From contig NZ_NMZQ01000031.1 of the NCBI RefSeq assembly GCF_010093125.1, forward strand, positions 1 to 43,065: DNA of 43,065 bases. The letters run 5' to 3'. Positions 1 through 8,795 of this stretch are shown piece after piece. The notes below the pieces were generated by a model. That model was not told where the DNA came from. It worked only from the letters and a program-made list of their open reading frames with translations, and searched no databases. The translations under genes and the position numbers were made by a program. The number at the start of each line of letters is the position of its first letter. Within the stretch, counting starts at the first letter, position 1. The stretch is from Veillonella sp. R32. GTDB taxonomy: Bacteria > Bacillota > Negativicutes > Veillonellales > Veillonellaceae.

Positions 1-43
1 AAATAAAAGCTACGAAACCATTACTAAAGGATGTTTACTCAAT

Positions 44-668
44 ATGTCTACTCTTAATTATATAGGAAAATTACTAGGAATCAAAGCCGAATATATAAAA
101 AATATGCGAGAAACCGATTCAGAGCATTTACTGTATGTAGAAGTTCCCGCGCACCCTCACACTTGTCCGCATTGTCATGCAAAAACTACACGTATTAAAG
201 GCTATACAAATCGAGCTATTCGCCATACAACCGCTAATGAAAAGCCTATTCGATTCTTGTATCGCCAACGTCGTTATGTTTGCTCTTGTAGTCGTCCCTC
301 AACGTTGCCACCGGTCTTATCTATTGATGAATTTAAAAAAATACAGCAGAAGAAAAGTACCAAGTCATTCTCACCGCTCCAGAGTCTCATAAAATATTAG
401 ATATTCTGCCCAAACGAGATACTACCGAATTAGTCAAGTACTTTACTCAATTTCCTAAGTATATACGAAACAACGTAAAATATATCACTATGGATATATC
501 ACTGCAATTCCGTTCTGTAATGCATGATTGGTTTCCTCAAGCACAAATCGTCGCCGATAGGTTTCACTTAATTCGTCTCATTACCTTCGCCTTAGAACGG
601 TTCCGCAAGGCCGAACAAAATACGTTATCCAATGTAAACCGTACCTTTAAAAGCAGTTTCTTGGTTTA
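44..668 (+). pseudogene. Decayed ISL3-family transposase remnant
   Basis: The reading frame opening at 44 (start MSTLNYIGKLLGIK, weak AAGGATG ribosome site) has the N-terminal zinc-finger part of ISL3 transposases: CPHCH at about residues 41-45, then a YVCSC motif at about 79-83. Directly after that the usual HTH region is missing and the sequence jumps to the SIDEFK stretch, suggesting an internal deletion. At the A-rich run near 336-342 the frame shifts; the continuation (AEEKYQVILTAPESHKILD, then MDIS and the IVADRFH DDE motif) is in another frame up to about 666. The 3' end is lost where queF begins on the opposite strand. It cannot encode an active transposase. The family call is by motif and fairly firm; which ISL3 member is unknown. 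Confidence 0.8.
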
Positions 669-1166
669 TTACCGATACGCCACCCGCTCTGGCTGCATAT
701 CGTGAAAGTGTAATCGTTCTTTAGCTACCTTTTCCCATTCCGTACCCGGTTTGCCATAGTTAGCATACGGATCAATAGCCAGGCCACCTCGCGGTGTGAA
801 TTTGCCCCACACTTCAATGTATTTAGGACTCATTAAAGCAATTAAGTCTTTCATAATAATATTTACACAGTCTTCATGGAAGTCACCATGATTACGGAAA
901 CTAAATAAATATAATTTCAACGATTTACTCTCTACCAAACGTTCATCAGGCACGTAAGAAATATAAATCGTCGCAAAATCAGGTTGTCCCGTCATAGGAC
1001 AAAGACTAGTAAATTCAGGACAATTAAATTTTACAAAGTAATCATTATTAGGATGTTTATTGGGAAACGATTCCAATACTTCTGGTGCATAATCAGTAGG
1101 GTATTTCGTCGCTTGGCCTAACCCATGTACCCCTTGTAACTCTTCACTTGTTCTACCGCTTGCCAT
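669..1166 (-). CDS. queF: NADPH-dependent 7-cyano-7-deazaguanine reductase QueF
   Basis: QueF reduces preQ0 to preQ1 with NADPH in queuosine tRNA-modification synthesis, in the cytoplasm. At 165 residues this is the short single-domain type. The catalytic set is visible: nucleophile Cys56 in LCPMTG, Asp63 in QPDF and Glu98 in the NHGDFHED motif, close to C55, D62 and E97 of the Bacillus enzyme. The ATG at 1166 has a GGAGG site about nine bases upstream. It overlaps the end of queT by 14 bases, so the two are translationally coupled and should share the preQ1 riboswitch. The stop lies against the ISL3 remnant, and no terminator is obvious between them. Confidence 0.95.
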   Translation of the reverse strand: MASGRTSEELQGVHGLGQATKYPTDYAPEVLESFPNKHPNNDYFVKFNCPEFTSLCPMTGQPDFATIYISYVPDERLVESKSLKLYLFSFRNHGDFHEDCVNIIMKDLIALMSPKYIEVWGKFTPRGGLAIDPYANYGKPGTEWEKVAKERLHFHDMQPERVAYR

Positions 1167-1704
1167 AGGATGGCACCTCCCTTTGTAATTTCATAGCTTC
1201 TTCCTTCATTACAGGTTCTCTCCCCATAATGATATGACTAAAACGTTCTAAGCCATTTACAATAAAAAAGCTCACTATTGCAGAAATCCCTTGCCCCACT
1301 AATAGGGAAGTCACTAATACCACATAAGGCACGCCTAATAAAGGTGATAACCATAAAGGGACTACTAAACTAGGAACTAAGGTAATAAAAGGAATCACAA
1401 TCCAATTACCAAACCCCATACGCTTTCCTAACACAATACCACTCGTAGTAACGAGGCCTACTATACAGCCCCCAATAGCATCAATAGGGCCTAAACCGCC
1501 CATAATTAAATTACTAATCAAGTTGCCAAAACCAAAGGCTAAAATAGAGAAAGGAAATAACGCCGCCAAACCATACAAAGCGGTAGCAATCCGCACTTGG
1601 TATTGACCAAACGCAAAGCCCTGCGTGATCATCATAATCACAATATACAAGGCAAGACATAGACCTGAAATAGTCAGCTTTTTTGTTGTACTCAAAGTAT
1701 TCAT
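1153..1704 (-). CDS. queT: QueT-family queuosine precursor transporter
   Basis: A small membrane protein of about 183 residues with five to six hydrophobic segments, matching the QueT (COG4708) family of substrate-binding components thought to import a queuosine precursor, probably with an energy-coupling module such as the ecfA1-ecfA2-ecfT genes of this window. Residues [11 protein letters not shown] and the [11 protein letters not shown] loop are typical of the family. I place the start at ATG 1704 (MNTLSTTKK), nine bases after TAAGGAG. The longer frame from 1767 would read through the riboswitch and is rejected. queF follows with a 14-base overlap. The preQ1-I riboswitch in the leader supports the function. 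Confidence 0.9.
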   Translation of the reverse strand: MNTLSTTKKLTISGLCLALYIVIMMITQGFAFGQYQVRIATALYGLAALFPFSILAFGFGNLISNLIMGGLGPIDAIGGCIVGLVTTSGIVLGKRMGFGNWIVIPFITLVPSLVVPLWLSPLLGVPYVVLVTSLLVGQGISAIVSFFIVNGLERFSHIIMGREPVMKEEAMKLQREVPSYGKR

Positions 1705-1713
1705 TTTTAAAAT

Positions 1714-1756
1714 CTCCTTAGTTTTATTTAAAGACAGGATGGTTACGAACTGTCTT
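1714..1756 (-). promoter_or_regulatory. preQ1-I riboswitch controlling queT-queF
   Basis: Read on the minus strand: a stem AAGACAG/CTGTCTT with loop TTCGTAACCATC, then an A-rich tail AAATAAAACTAAGGAG that runs into the queT ribosome-binding site. This is the compact preQ1-I pattern: short P1, C-rich loop, and an A-rich tail that folds into a pseudoknot. Because the tail contains the Shine-Dalgarno sequence, control is most likely translational, with preQ1 binding hiding the site. The class is well described; this copy was recognised by eye. Confidence 0.85.
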
Positions 1757-1768
1757 ACTACATACATG

Positions 1769-1800
1769 CTAACAGGCGATACCTAAGCATCGCCTGTTAG
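1769..1800 (-). promoter_or_regulatory. 12-bp perfect hairpin in the queT leader
   Basis: A perfect inverted repeat, CTAACAGGCGAT / ATCGCCTGTTAG, around an 8-base loop (GCTTAGGT on the minus strand). It sits between the queT promoter and the preQ1 aptamer and has no T tract after it, so it is not an ordinary terminator. CTTAG in the loop is complementary to CTAAG in the queT ribosome-binding region (1716-1720). Role unknown. Confidence 0.6.
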
Positions 1801-1820
1801 TTAAGTAACAGCTATCGTTT

Positions 1821-1829
1821 ATTATACCA
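1821..1829 (-). promoter_or_regulatory. Extended -10 promoter for queT-queF
   Basis: On the minus strand TG-G-TATAAT, a perfect extended -10 element, with no good -35 box. Transcription would start near 1813, giving a leader of about 110 nt that holds the 12-bp hairpin and the preQ1 switch. Confidence 0.55.
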
Positions 1830-1916
1830 TAAACTGCTACTGTATGTATTCTTTTTATATAGAAAAAATTAAATTTACTGTTAATCAGCCTACTTTTTCA
1901 TAGCAAGTCCAAAGAA

Positions 1917-2795
1917 TTATTTGAATTCGTCACATAAACCTTGGAACATAGCTGCATCTGGTTTTACTACATCATGTACAAGCGCACGGGCATGTGGACC
2001 ACCATTAGCATCAGCTAAGGCTTTTTCAAAGCATGGTTTAGTCGTATCTTCATAGATTAAACCAGTCAATAGGCCTTGATAATCACCTAATGTTTTTAAG
2101 GCTTCAGCACGATTAGAAGGATCATATCCTTCAATTTTAGATAAAGACGTTAAGTTTTCTTTGAAGTAATCATAACCATTGCGTTTATTATATGTTACGC
2201 ATGGGCTGAATACGTTAATGAAAGAGAACCCTTCATGTTGCATGCCTTGCTTAATCAATTCAACCAATTCAGCACGGTTAATCATATAGCCTTGCGCTAC
2301 GAAAGTAGCACCAGCAGCAATCGCCGTTTCACAAATTGGTAATGGTGATTCAAAAGAACCATGTGGTGAAGTTTTAGTTACAAAACCAATATCGGAACGA
2401 GGAGAGGTTTGCCCTTTAGTCAAACCATATACATGGTTGTCCATTACAACGTAAGTAATATTAACATTACGTTTGAACGCATGAATCGTATGACCCATAC
2501 CAATAGCGAACGCATCACCGTCACCGCCGCAAACAACAACTTCCAAATCTTGGTTAGCTAATTTTACGCCTTGAGCATATGGTAAGGCACGACCATGCGT
2601 AGTATGAGCACCATAAGCGTAGAAATAACCACCAATACGGCTAGAACAACCGATACCGGAAATAACAGCTAATTTTTCTGGAGAAATATCTAACTGAGTC
2701 ACAGCATCAGTAATGGCCGCCTGCACCCCATAATGACCACAACCTGGGCACCAGTTAGGGCGAATATCATTTCTATAATCAGTCACTTGAGCCAT
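1917..2795 (-). CDS. korB: 2-oxoacid:ferredoxin oxidoreductase, beta subunit
   Basis: TPP-binding beta subunit of a two-subunit 2-oxoacid (probably 2-oxoglutarate) ferredoxin oxidoreductase, which oxidatively decarboxylates the oxoacid to the acyl-CoA and reduces ferredoxin. The CPGCGH motif gives Cys16 and Cys19; with Cys50 (GIGCSSR) and Cys199 (FSPC) they form the expected ligands of one [4Fe-4S] cluster. The TPP motif GDGDAFAIG is at about 91-99. The 292-residue length fits the family. ATG 2795 follows AGGAGG at nine bases and lies one base beyond the korA stop, so the pair is one operon. Substrate choice between 2-oxoglutarate and another oxoacid cannot be settled by eye. Confidence 0.92.
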   Translation of the reverse strand: MAQVTDYRNDIRPNWCPGCGHYGVQAAITDAVTQLDISPEKLAVISGIGCSSRIGGYFYAYGAHTTHGRALPYAQGVKLANQDLEVVVCGGDGDAFAIGMGHTIHAFKRNVNITYVVMDNHVYGLTKGQTSPRSDIGFVTKTSPHGSFESPLPICETAIAAGATFVAQGYMINRAELVELIKQGMQHEGFSFINVFSPCVTYNKRNGYDYFKENLTSLSKIEGYDPSNRAEALKTLGDYQGLLTGLIYEDTTKPCFEKALADANGGPHARALVHDVVKPDAAMFQGLCDEFK

Positions 2796-2796
2796 C

Positions 2797-4548
2797 TTAT
2801 AAAACCTCCTTAATTGCTTTTTTTACATAGGTTGCTGTGAATGGATTACCATCATATTTTAAGCAACTATGGAGCTTACATTTATTAGGCATATTAATAC
2901 GGAATAAGTCAGCTAATTGTGCTGTTGCATTTTGTTCACAAATAACAACTTTTTTAGCTTTTTCATAGAAAGGCATAAGTTGTTCTTTAGGGAATGGTTT
3001 AATTAGGCGAAGTTGTAAGTGGTTAACTTTAACACCTTCAGCTTCCAATTCAGCAGCTGCTTCTTCAATAGCACCACGGCTAGAAGCGATACCAATTACC
3101 AATACATCACATTCATCATGTTTTGCATTATTAAGGAATGGTTCATATACATCAGCTACCGTACTCAACTTACGAAGACGTTTGTCAGTTTGGCTAACGT
3201 GCATAGTTGGTGCTTCTGCTGGTTTACCTTCTTCATTATGTTCAAGGCCAGTAGATAAGAATAAACCATTTTTCATACCAGGAATGGTACGAGGGGAAAT
3301 GCCATCTTCCGTCAATTCAAAACGTTTGAAGTAATGAGGACGTTCTAATTCTGGCAGATCTTCTTCTTTCATCATTTTACCGCGTTCAATTGGCACACGA
3401 TTCAAATCGAAAGAAGGTACGGATTGTTTATTCAAACCTTGTTGTAAATCAGGCATGAAAATAACTGGACATTGATACATTTCAGCGAGGTTAAATGCTT
3501 TTTGAATTTCATAGAAGCATTCTTCAATACTTGTTGGTGAAATAACGATGTTAGCATAATCACCATGCGCATTGTGACAAGCTGCATTGATATCAGAGGT
3601 TTCCACTTTAGTCGCCATACCAGTGGATGGGCCAGAACGTTGCACGTCAATAACTAACATTGGCAATTCAGCCATAGAAGCCATGGACAAGGATTCCGCC
3701 ATAAGGCTTAGACCTGGGCCAGAAGTACAAGTGAAACCACGTACGCCTGCATATACACCACCCATAGCGGTCATACAAGCAGCAATTTCGTCTTCTGTTT
3801 GAACAACAGTTGCCCCAATTTTATCCATTTTCTTAATCATGTATTCCATAACTTCAGAAGCTGGAGTAATTGGATAGGATGCCATGAAACGAGAACCAGC
3901 TGCAATCGCACCCAGTGCTAATGCTTCATTACCTAATAAGAACATCTGATCTTTAGGTTCTGGTACTGGTAAAGTATCTACGTCCCCTTCACCACGTTTT
4001 TCAATGATTAGAGTATAACCATCTTCAAAGGCATTTAAGTTTTTATCAATTACATCTTGTGATTTTTTAGCAAAACGTTCCGCAATGGCTTTCTTAAATG
4101 GGGTTTTATCAAATCCTAAGAGAGCAACTGACATCCCTAACGCAACGATGTTACGCATCAACAAGGACCCTTGTTTCATAGCTGTTTCAGTAATAGGTAC
4201 AGCTAAGCAAGTAACAGGTGCCCCTTCAAATTTAGAGAAGTCAGGGTTTACTTTGCTATCGCAAATAATGTAACCACCATTACGAACTTCATTACCGTGC
4301 ATATCAACGGTTTCTTGGTCTAATGCTACCAAGAAGTCAACGGATTCGCCAACCGTCATAATTTGTTCTAGTGCAATACGTAGTGCAAAGGTTGTATGCC
4401 CACCTTTAATACGAGATGCAAAGAGACGTTGGCTGTATAAAGAGTACCCCTCTTTAGCTAAGATTGTGGCCATAATTTCGCCGCAGCTTTCGATACCTTC
4501 GCCCTGCTGGCCACCCATTTTCCAGATAAAATCTTTACGTTTTTGCAA
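2797..4548 (-). CDS. korA: 2-oxoacid:ferredoxin oxidoreductase, alpha subunit (gamma-alpha fusion)
   Basis: About 583 residues. An N-terminal gamma-type domain (GGQQGEGIESCGE, then RLFASRIKGGHTTF) is fused to a pyrimidine-binding alpha domain (GNEALALGAIAAG and SYPITPASEVMEYM from about residue 205), the usual layout of KorA-type subunits. It pairs with korB directly downstream. I choose a TTG start at 4548 because AGGAGG ends nine bases before it; the GTG at 4557 touches the Shine-Dalgarno site and is unlikely. The complex would supply reduced ferredoxin to an anaerobe and link amino-acid and succinate metabolism. Confidence 0.9.
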   Translation of the reverse strand: MQKRKDFIWKMGGQQGEGIESCGEIMATILAKEGYSLYSQRLFASRIKGGHTTFALRIALEQIMTVGESVDFLVALDQETVDMHGNEVRNGGYIICDSKVNPDFSKFEGAPVTCLAVPITETAMKQGSLLMRNIVALGMSVALLGFDKTPFKKAIAERFAKKSQDVIDKNLNAFEDGYTLIIEKRGEGDVDTLPVPEPKDQMFLLGNEALALGAIAAGSRFMASYPITPASEVMEYMIKKMDKIGATVVQTEDEIAACMTAMGGVYAGVRGFTCTSGPGLSLMAESLSMASMAELPMLVIDVQRSGPSTGMATKVETSDINAACHNAHGDYANIVISPTSIEECFYEIQKAFNLAEMYQCPVIFMPDLQQGLNKQSVPSFDLNRVPIERGKMMKEEDLPELERPHYFKRFELTEDGISPRTIPGMKNGLFLSTGLEHNEEGKPAEAPTMHVSQTDKRLRKLSTVADVYEPFLNNAKHDECDVLVIGIASSRGAIEEAAAELEAEGVKVNHLQLRLIKPFPKEQLMPFYEKAKKVVICEQNATAQLADLFRINMPNKCKLHSCLKYDGNPFTATYVKKAIKEVL

Positions 4549-4618
4549 AAGATTCACCCTCCTTAGGATTAAACATTACATGGTATAGTGGATCTGTAAA
4601 ATCTTTCAACTACTTTAC

Positions 4619-4647
4619 ATTTTAACATTTTTATACAAAATCAGCAA
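4619..4647 (-). promoter_or_regulatory. Possible korA promoter
   Basis: On the minus strand TTGCTG, 17 bases, TAAAAT, about 70 bases before the korA start. The -35 box matches only at TTG and the region is AT-rich, so this is a weak call. Confidence 0.35.
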
Positions 4648-5144
4648 ACAACTTCTAGGAATCCATAGCACCCATTATGACTAGCCTGCAAGGCTAATTA
4701 TAGCTTACAAGTAGGGCATATTCTATAGTGTATAATATATATCCAATGACATCAATAAATAATATTATTACTCATTTTATGCATAATTATAATACCAAAT
4801 AGCCCTTTCATAAATACAAGTCCATTATAAATGTCTTACTACATTAGAACTATAAAAGGCGTACCTATAGTCATAGTTTGCCCTGCAACCTATAAAAATA
4901 GATACGCCTATTACTTTATAAAGCATCTAAATAAGTCCACGTGTAGTTTATATTTTATTAATTTTAAACATATATTCCTTAGTCCATCGTAACAAGCTAA
5001 TTAAGCCACTAGCTCATTTGATTTCCGCCATTCAGTAATGAAAAGACTTCAGCCCTATCATTAACCTGCTAATTTATAAAATTATAGCTAGACCTATGCT
5101 CAAATGATATATCCCTACAATTTAGTACCCTTTTAATTAGCTAA
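4648..5144. other. AT-rich spacer between truA and korA
   Basis: About 500 bases with no credible gene on either strand. It holds a small hairpin near 4684-4698 (TAGCCT/AGGCTA) and a larger inverted repeat at 4859-4913 (AGGCGTA/TACGCCT, continued by CTAT/ATAG), followed on the minus strand by TTTT. The repeat could end an unseen small transcript. A TATAAT lies upstream on the minus strand near 5085-5090, without a clear -35. Nothing else is supported. Confidence 0.5.
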
Positions 5145-5170
5145 AGCAAAAGGGACGCCGTTAGCGTCCC
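5145..5170 (-). terminator. Intrinsic terminator of the ecf-truA operon
   Basis: Stem GGGACGC/GCGTCCC (5152-5158 with 5164-5170), followed on the minus strand by TTTTGCTTT. The truA stop codon lies in the loop, so terminator and coding end overlap. Confidence 0.85.
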
Positions 5171-5949
5171 AAACTTTTTAAAACTGAACTTCGTCTTGTT
5201 TCATCAAAAAAGATTTCTTCTAAACATAAACCTTGTGCTGGTGCCGTTTTACCAATACAACGGCGGTCCCTACTAGCCAACAAATCAGGAATGGCCTCTG
5301 GTAAAATACGACCTAACCCTACATCCACTAACAAACCGGCAATGTTTCGCACCATATGATAGAGAAAGCCATCCCCAATTACATGGATACGTAAGGTAGT
5401 CCCCTCAAATCGAGGTACCACTGCATATATGGTTTTCACCGGATTAGCAGGTGTAGAATTGGCCCCTTGCAAAGTCGTAAAATCGTGCGTTCCTTCTAAA
5501 TACTGAGCCCCTTTGACGATAGCCTCATGATTTAAGGGCTTTTTCACATGCCAATGATACCTCATAGTCAATGGATCAGCTACCTCATCATTATGAATCG
5601 TATACACATACTCCTTACCAACAATCTGCCACCGAGGTTTCCAATCAAGGGGAATTTCCTCAGCGTTACGAATCACTATATAGGGTGGTAAATGAGCGAT
5701 TAAGGCGCGTGTTAAATTAGCAACAGGAATACGCCCAGTCGTAAAAAAAGTAACGACTTGAAAGCGTGCATGTACCCCTGCATCAGTGCGGGAAGCACCA
5801 TAAATAGAAATAGGCTCATTGCATACTCGGCTCAAGGCTGCTTCTAAACAATCCTGTACGGTAATGCCATTTTGCTGGCTTTGGTAACCATTGAGTTCAG
5901 TGCCATCATAGGCAACAATTAAGCGTATATTACGTTGTTCTGCGTCCAA
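5161..5949 (-). CDS. truA: tRNA pseudouridine synthase A
   Basis: TruA makes pseudouridine at positions 38-40 of the tRNA anticodon arm. The 262-residue protein has the family active-site motif SRTDAGVHA with the catalytic Asp at about 56, an N-terminal LIVAYDGTELNGYQ strand and the DGFLYHMVRN motif near 200. It starts with TTG at 5949, six bases after AAGGAG; no ATG fits better. It is the last gene of the ecfA1-ecfA2-ecfT-truA set, a neighbourhood found in many Firmicutes, but is separated from ecfT by a 117-base spacer made largely of tandem repeats. Confidence 0.95.
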   Translation of the reverse strand: MDAEQRNIRLIVAYDGTELNGYQSQQNGITVQDCLEAALSRVCNEPISIYGASRTDAGVHARFQVVTFFTTGRIPVANLTRALIAHLPPYIVIRNAEEIPLDWKPRWQIVGKEYVYTIHNDEVADPLTMRYHWHVKKPLNHEAIVKGAQYLEGTHDFTTLQGANSTPANPVKTIYAVVPRFEGTTLRIHVIGDGFLYHMVRNIAGLLVDVGLGRILPEAIPDLLASRDRRCIGKTAPAQGLCLEEIFFDETRRSSVLKSLGR

Positions 5950-5977
5950 TGAAAGCTCCTTTCTACAGCTATCCTTA

Positions 5978-6059
5978 GCCTTATCTAAAATATGCCTTAT
6001 GTAAAATATGCCTTATCTAAAATTACGTCCTACATAAAATGACGCCCTATATAAAATAG
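5978..6059. repeat. Five-copy 16-17 bp tandem repeat upstream of truA
   Basis: Five head-to-tail units at 5978-5993, 5994-6009, 6010-6026, 6027-6043 and 6044-6059. The first three are nearly identical (GCCTTATCTAAAATAT type) and the last two more diverged (TCCTACATAAAAT, CCCTATATAAAAT). They fill most of the ecfT-truA gap and would be transcribed. They could be a slippage minisatellite; no function is evident. Confidence 0.8.
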
Positions 6060-6066
6060 ATTCTCT

Positions 6067-6876
6067 TTAAAAGGTAACAGGGAAAAATTTCAAGACTAAT
6101 AAAACGAGAGTAATACTAATAACCCCAGTAATGCCAATGTAATCATAGGAGGTAACCGTCAATTCACGCATGCGCGTACGATTATGACCACCGCGATAAC
6201 ATCTAGCTTCCATAGCAACCGCTAATTCATCAGCCCGACGGAAGGCACTAATAAACAAAGGTACTAGTAAAGGCACCATATTTTTAGCCCGTTTAATAAT
6301 ACTCCCCGTTGTAAAATCAGCACCACGTGAAGCCTGCGCCTTCATAATGCGATCCGTTTCTTCCAATGAAGTAGGAATAAACCGCAAGGCAATGGTCATC
6401 ATCATAGCCAATTCATGAGCAGGTACACCAAATCGCCGAAACGGATTCAACAAGTGCTCTATACCATCAGTCAAGCGAATAGGGGACGTTGTATAGGTTA
6501 GTAGGGACGAAAAAATAATTAAAAATACTAAACGCGCCGCCATAAAACTCCCCATACGAAGCCCTTCTTCACTAATATGTAAGAAGCCCATCTCCCAAAC
6601 CATCGTTCCTGGCGTAGTAAAGATATGGATAACCATGGTAAAGACGATAATAATCCATAGAGGTTTAATGGAGTTCCATACTAAACGCATAGGCAACCGA
6701 GACAAAGCAACAGTAAAAATAGTAAATAAACCAACCACTATATAGGCTAATGTCGTTTCAGCTAAAAAGATAGCTACAATGAAAATCATAGTGGCTATAA
6801 TTTTAGCACGCGGATCCATACGATGTAAAAAAGAATCGCCAGGGAAGTATTGGCCAATTGTAATATTACTTAACAT
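6067..6876 (-). CDS. ecfT: Energy-coupling factor transporter transmembrane protein EcfT
   Basis: The membrane scaffold of the ECF importer, linking the two ATPases to interchangeable vitamin- or metal-binding S components. It has 269 residues with hydrophobic segments mainly in the N-terminal half and near 240-265, and an intervening cytoplasmic stretch carrying the two coupling motifs, ASRGAD near 184 and EARCYRGG near 223, that contact EcfA. The ATG at 6876 lies inside the end of ecfA2 (11-base overlap) with AGGAGG six bases upstream. No S component is next to it, which suggests a group II module serving several, plausibly including the QueT of this window. Confidence 0.93.
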   Translation of the reverse strand: MLSNITIGQYFPGDSFLHRMDPRAKIIATMIFIVAIFLAETTLAYIVVGLFTIFTVALSRLPMRLVWNSIKPLWIIIVFTMVIHIFTTPGTMVWEMGFLHISEEGLRMGSFMAARLVFLIIFSSLLTYTTSPIRLTDGIEHLLNPFRRFGVPAHELAMMMTIALRFIPTSLEETDRIMKAQASRGADFTTGSIIKRAKNMVPLLVPLFISAFRRADELAVAMEARCYRGGHNRTRMRELTVTSYDYIGITGVISITLVLLVLKFFPVTF

Positions 6877-7735
6877 GGGCTACCTCCTTTACGGCTACTT
6901 CAATAGCTTTAACAGCATCATCTACAGAAATCACTTGCTGTGACACTGGTAAACCACGGTCGCGCAAATACTCAACTAGTTTAGATACAGGGGGCACATC
7001 TACACCAGCAGCCTGTAATTCTTTCCGTTTATTCATAAAAATATCCAGCGGTTTGCCATCTAATTGAATCTGCCCATTATCAATCACAATGAGGCGATTA
7101 GCCATCCGTGAAATATCTTCCATATTATGCGATACCAATACTACTGTAATTCCTTTTTTCTCATGAAGTTCCATAATTTTCTGGAAGATTTCTTCACGAC
7201 CAAAAGGATCTAAACCTGCAGACGGTTCATCTAAAATTAAATAATCTGGCTCCAAAGCTACCACCCCAGCAATGGCTACGCGGCGCATTTGACCACCCGA
7301 TAATTGAAACGGCGAGCGTTCCGCATAGGTAGCATAATCAAGGCCTACAAAGTCCATGGCCTCATGAACTCGCTGATTAACTTCTTCATCACTAAGGCCT
7401 AAGTTCTTTGGCCCAAAAGCAATATCTTGAGCAATTGTTTCTTCAAACAACTGATGTTCCGGATATTGAAACACCATGCCCACTTTATGACGCATTATTT
7501 TAGCTTCCTCTGTTTTGAGCGCCGCATCTATGCCATTAATAGTAACCGTACCCGTAGTAGGATGCAATAAACCATTCAAATGTTGCACTAACGTGGATTT
7601 ACCAGACCCTGTGTGCCCAATAATACCAACAAAGTCGCCTTCTTTAATTGTTAAATTAATTCCCTTCAATGCTTCTTTACGATACGGCGTATTCTCGCCA
7701 TATACGTACGAAACAGTATCTAATATTATTGGCAT
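6866..7735 (-). CDS. ecfA2: Energy-coupling factor transporter ATP-binding protein EcfA2
   Basis: ABC ATPase of 289 residues. Walker [11 protein letters not shown] is at about 40-49, signature LSGGQMRR at about 145, and Walker [13 protein letters not shown] at about 165, followed by the switch His in VSHNMED. It forms a heterodimer with EcfA1 to power EcfT-based uptake. Gene order after ecfA1 and before ecfT identifies it as A2. It overlaps ecfA1 by ten bases and ecfT by eleven. Its ribosome site (GGGGG) is weak, so translation probably depends on coupling to ecfA1. Confidence 0.93.
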   Translation of the reverse strand: MPIILDTVSYVYGENTPYRKEALKGINLTIKEGDFVGIIGHTGSGKSTLVQHLNGLLHPTTGTVTINGIDAALKTEEAKIMRHKVGMVFQYPEHQLFEETIAQDIAFGPKNLGLSDEEVNQRVHEAMDFVGLDYATYAERSPFQLSGGQMRRVAIAGVVALEPDYLILDEPSAGLDPFGREEIFQKIMELHEKKGITVVLVSHNMEDISRMANRLIVIDNGQIQLDGKPLDIFMNKRKELQAAGVDVPPVSKLVEYLRDRGLPVSQQVISVDDAVKAIEVAVKEVAHVK

Positions 7736-8568
7736 AATTGGTCCCCCAATTCCTCCTCCGTAATAATATCCGCTGGTAAAGATAGGCCATCAGCCCGCAA
7801 CTTAGTAGCTACTTCTGCTACGACTGGTACATCTAAGCCCAGCTCTTTTAATATAGGCACTTGTGAAAAAATCTCTCTTGGTGTACCTTCATGCAATAAT
7901 TTACCATTTTTCATAACGATTACACGATCAGACGTAACTGCCTCTTCCATGAAATGCGTAATATATACAATGGTAATCCCTTCTTCTTTATTCAAGCGGT
8001 GAACCGTTTCTAGTACCTCTTTACGCCCTACTGGGTCGAGCATGGCGGTTGGCTCATCAAGGACAATACAATCAGGCTTCATCGCTAGAACCCCAGCAAT
8101 GGCAATGCGCTGCTTTTGACCACCTGATAGTAAGCCTGGGGAATGAAGGGCATATTCTGTCATATTAACACTTTGTAAAGCTTCTTTTACACGACTACGA
8201 ATTTCCTCAGGCGCGACGCCCAAATTCTCAGGCCCAAATGCAACATCTTCTTCTACCACAGCTGCTACAATTTGGTTATCTGGATTTTGAAATACCATGC
8301 CTACATGTTGACGAATATCCCACAAGTGATGCGCATCTTTCGTATCCATCCCTAGCACCGTAACCGTTCCCTTGGTAGGCGTTAGTAGCACATTAAAATG
8401 TTTGGCTAATGTACTTTTACCGCTCCCATTAGTACCAATAATACTGACAAATTCTCCTTTGCGAATAGAAAGACTTACATCATCTAAGGCATATACCACA
8501 TTGCCTGATTCATCTTCATAGGTATGACTCATGTGATTAGCTTGTATCATAATGTCTTGTGTACTCAT
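7726..8568 (-). CDS. ecfA1: Energy-coupling factor transporter ATP-binding protein EcfA1
   Basis: First gene of the ECF operon, 280 residues. Walker [11 protein letters not shown] is at about 45, signature LSGGQKQR near 145, Walker [13 protein letters not shown] near 166, and the H loop [11 protein letters not shown] near 198. With EcfA2 it hydrolyses ATP to drive the shared ECF transporter. ATG 8568 is preceded by a modest GAGG site. A near-consensus promoter lies about 45-70 bases upstream, so the operon is transcribed separately from the ribosomal genes, which end at the rplQ terminator. Confidence 0.93.
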   Translation of the reverse strand: MSTQDIMIQANHMSHTYEDESGNVVYALDDVSLSIRKGEFVSIIGTNGSGKSTLAKHFNVLLTPTKGTVTVLGMDTKDAHHLWDIRQHVGMVFQNPDNQIVAAVVEEDVAFGPENLGVAPEEIRSRVKEALQSVNMTEYALHSPGLLSGGQKQRIAIAGVLAMKPDCIVLDEPTAMLDPVGRKEVLETVHRLNKEEGITIVYITHFMEEAVTSDRVIVMKNGKLLHEGTPREIFSQVPILKELGLDVPVVAEVATKLRADGLSLPADIITEEELGDQLCQ

Positions 8569-8608
8569 TATTTATCCTCAACTTAATGTATACATAATTA
8601 CTATATTG

Positions 8609-8637
8609 ATAATATAAAAATAGCGGTCATTCGTCAA
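8609..8637 (-). promoter_or_regulatory. Promoter of the ecfA1-ecfA2-ecfT-truA operon
   Basis: On the minus strand TTGACG, 17 bases, TATTAT: five of six bases match at each box with ideal spacing. The start would be near 8602, about 35 bases before the ecfA1 ATG. Confidence 0.8.
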
Positions 8638-8660
8638 CCCACTATTTTAGTAGGGGTTGA
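8634..8660. promoter_or_regulatory. Inverted repeat overlapping the ecfA1 -35 box
   Basis: TCAACCC / GGGTTGA arms seven bases long around a 13-base centre that is itself partly symmetric (ACTA/TAGT). The TTGA of one arm is part of the -35 box. The placement suits an operator for a repressor, but no regulator is known; no T tract follows, so a terminator is less likely. Confidence 0.45.
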
Positions 8661-8746
8661 TAATAACGCATAAAGTTTATTGACCTCTATTTTTATACTG
8701 TCAATACAGTGCCCCAAACTACTATGACGACTATCTTCGTATAGCA

Positions 8747-8783
8747 TAAAAAAGCGGTGTTGCTAACATCCGTTGCAACACCG
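8747..8783 (-). terminator. Intrinsic terminator after rplQ
   Basis: Nine-bp stem CGGTGTTGC/GCAACACCG (8755-8763 with 8775-8783), followed on the minus strand by CTTTTTTAT. It closes the long ribosomal-protein cluster. Confidence 0.9.
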
Positions 8784-8795
8784 ACTTCCTAATTA

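Noticed and set aside
1705-1767. Longer start for queT at 1767
   Set aside because: It would translate through the preQ1 aptamer and lacks a ribosome site; ATG 1704 has TAAGGAG at nine bases.
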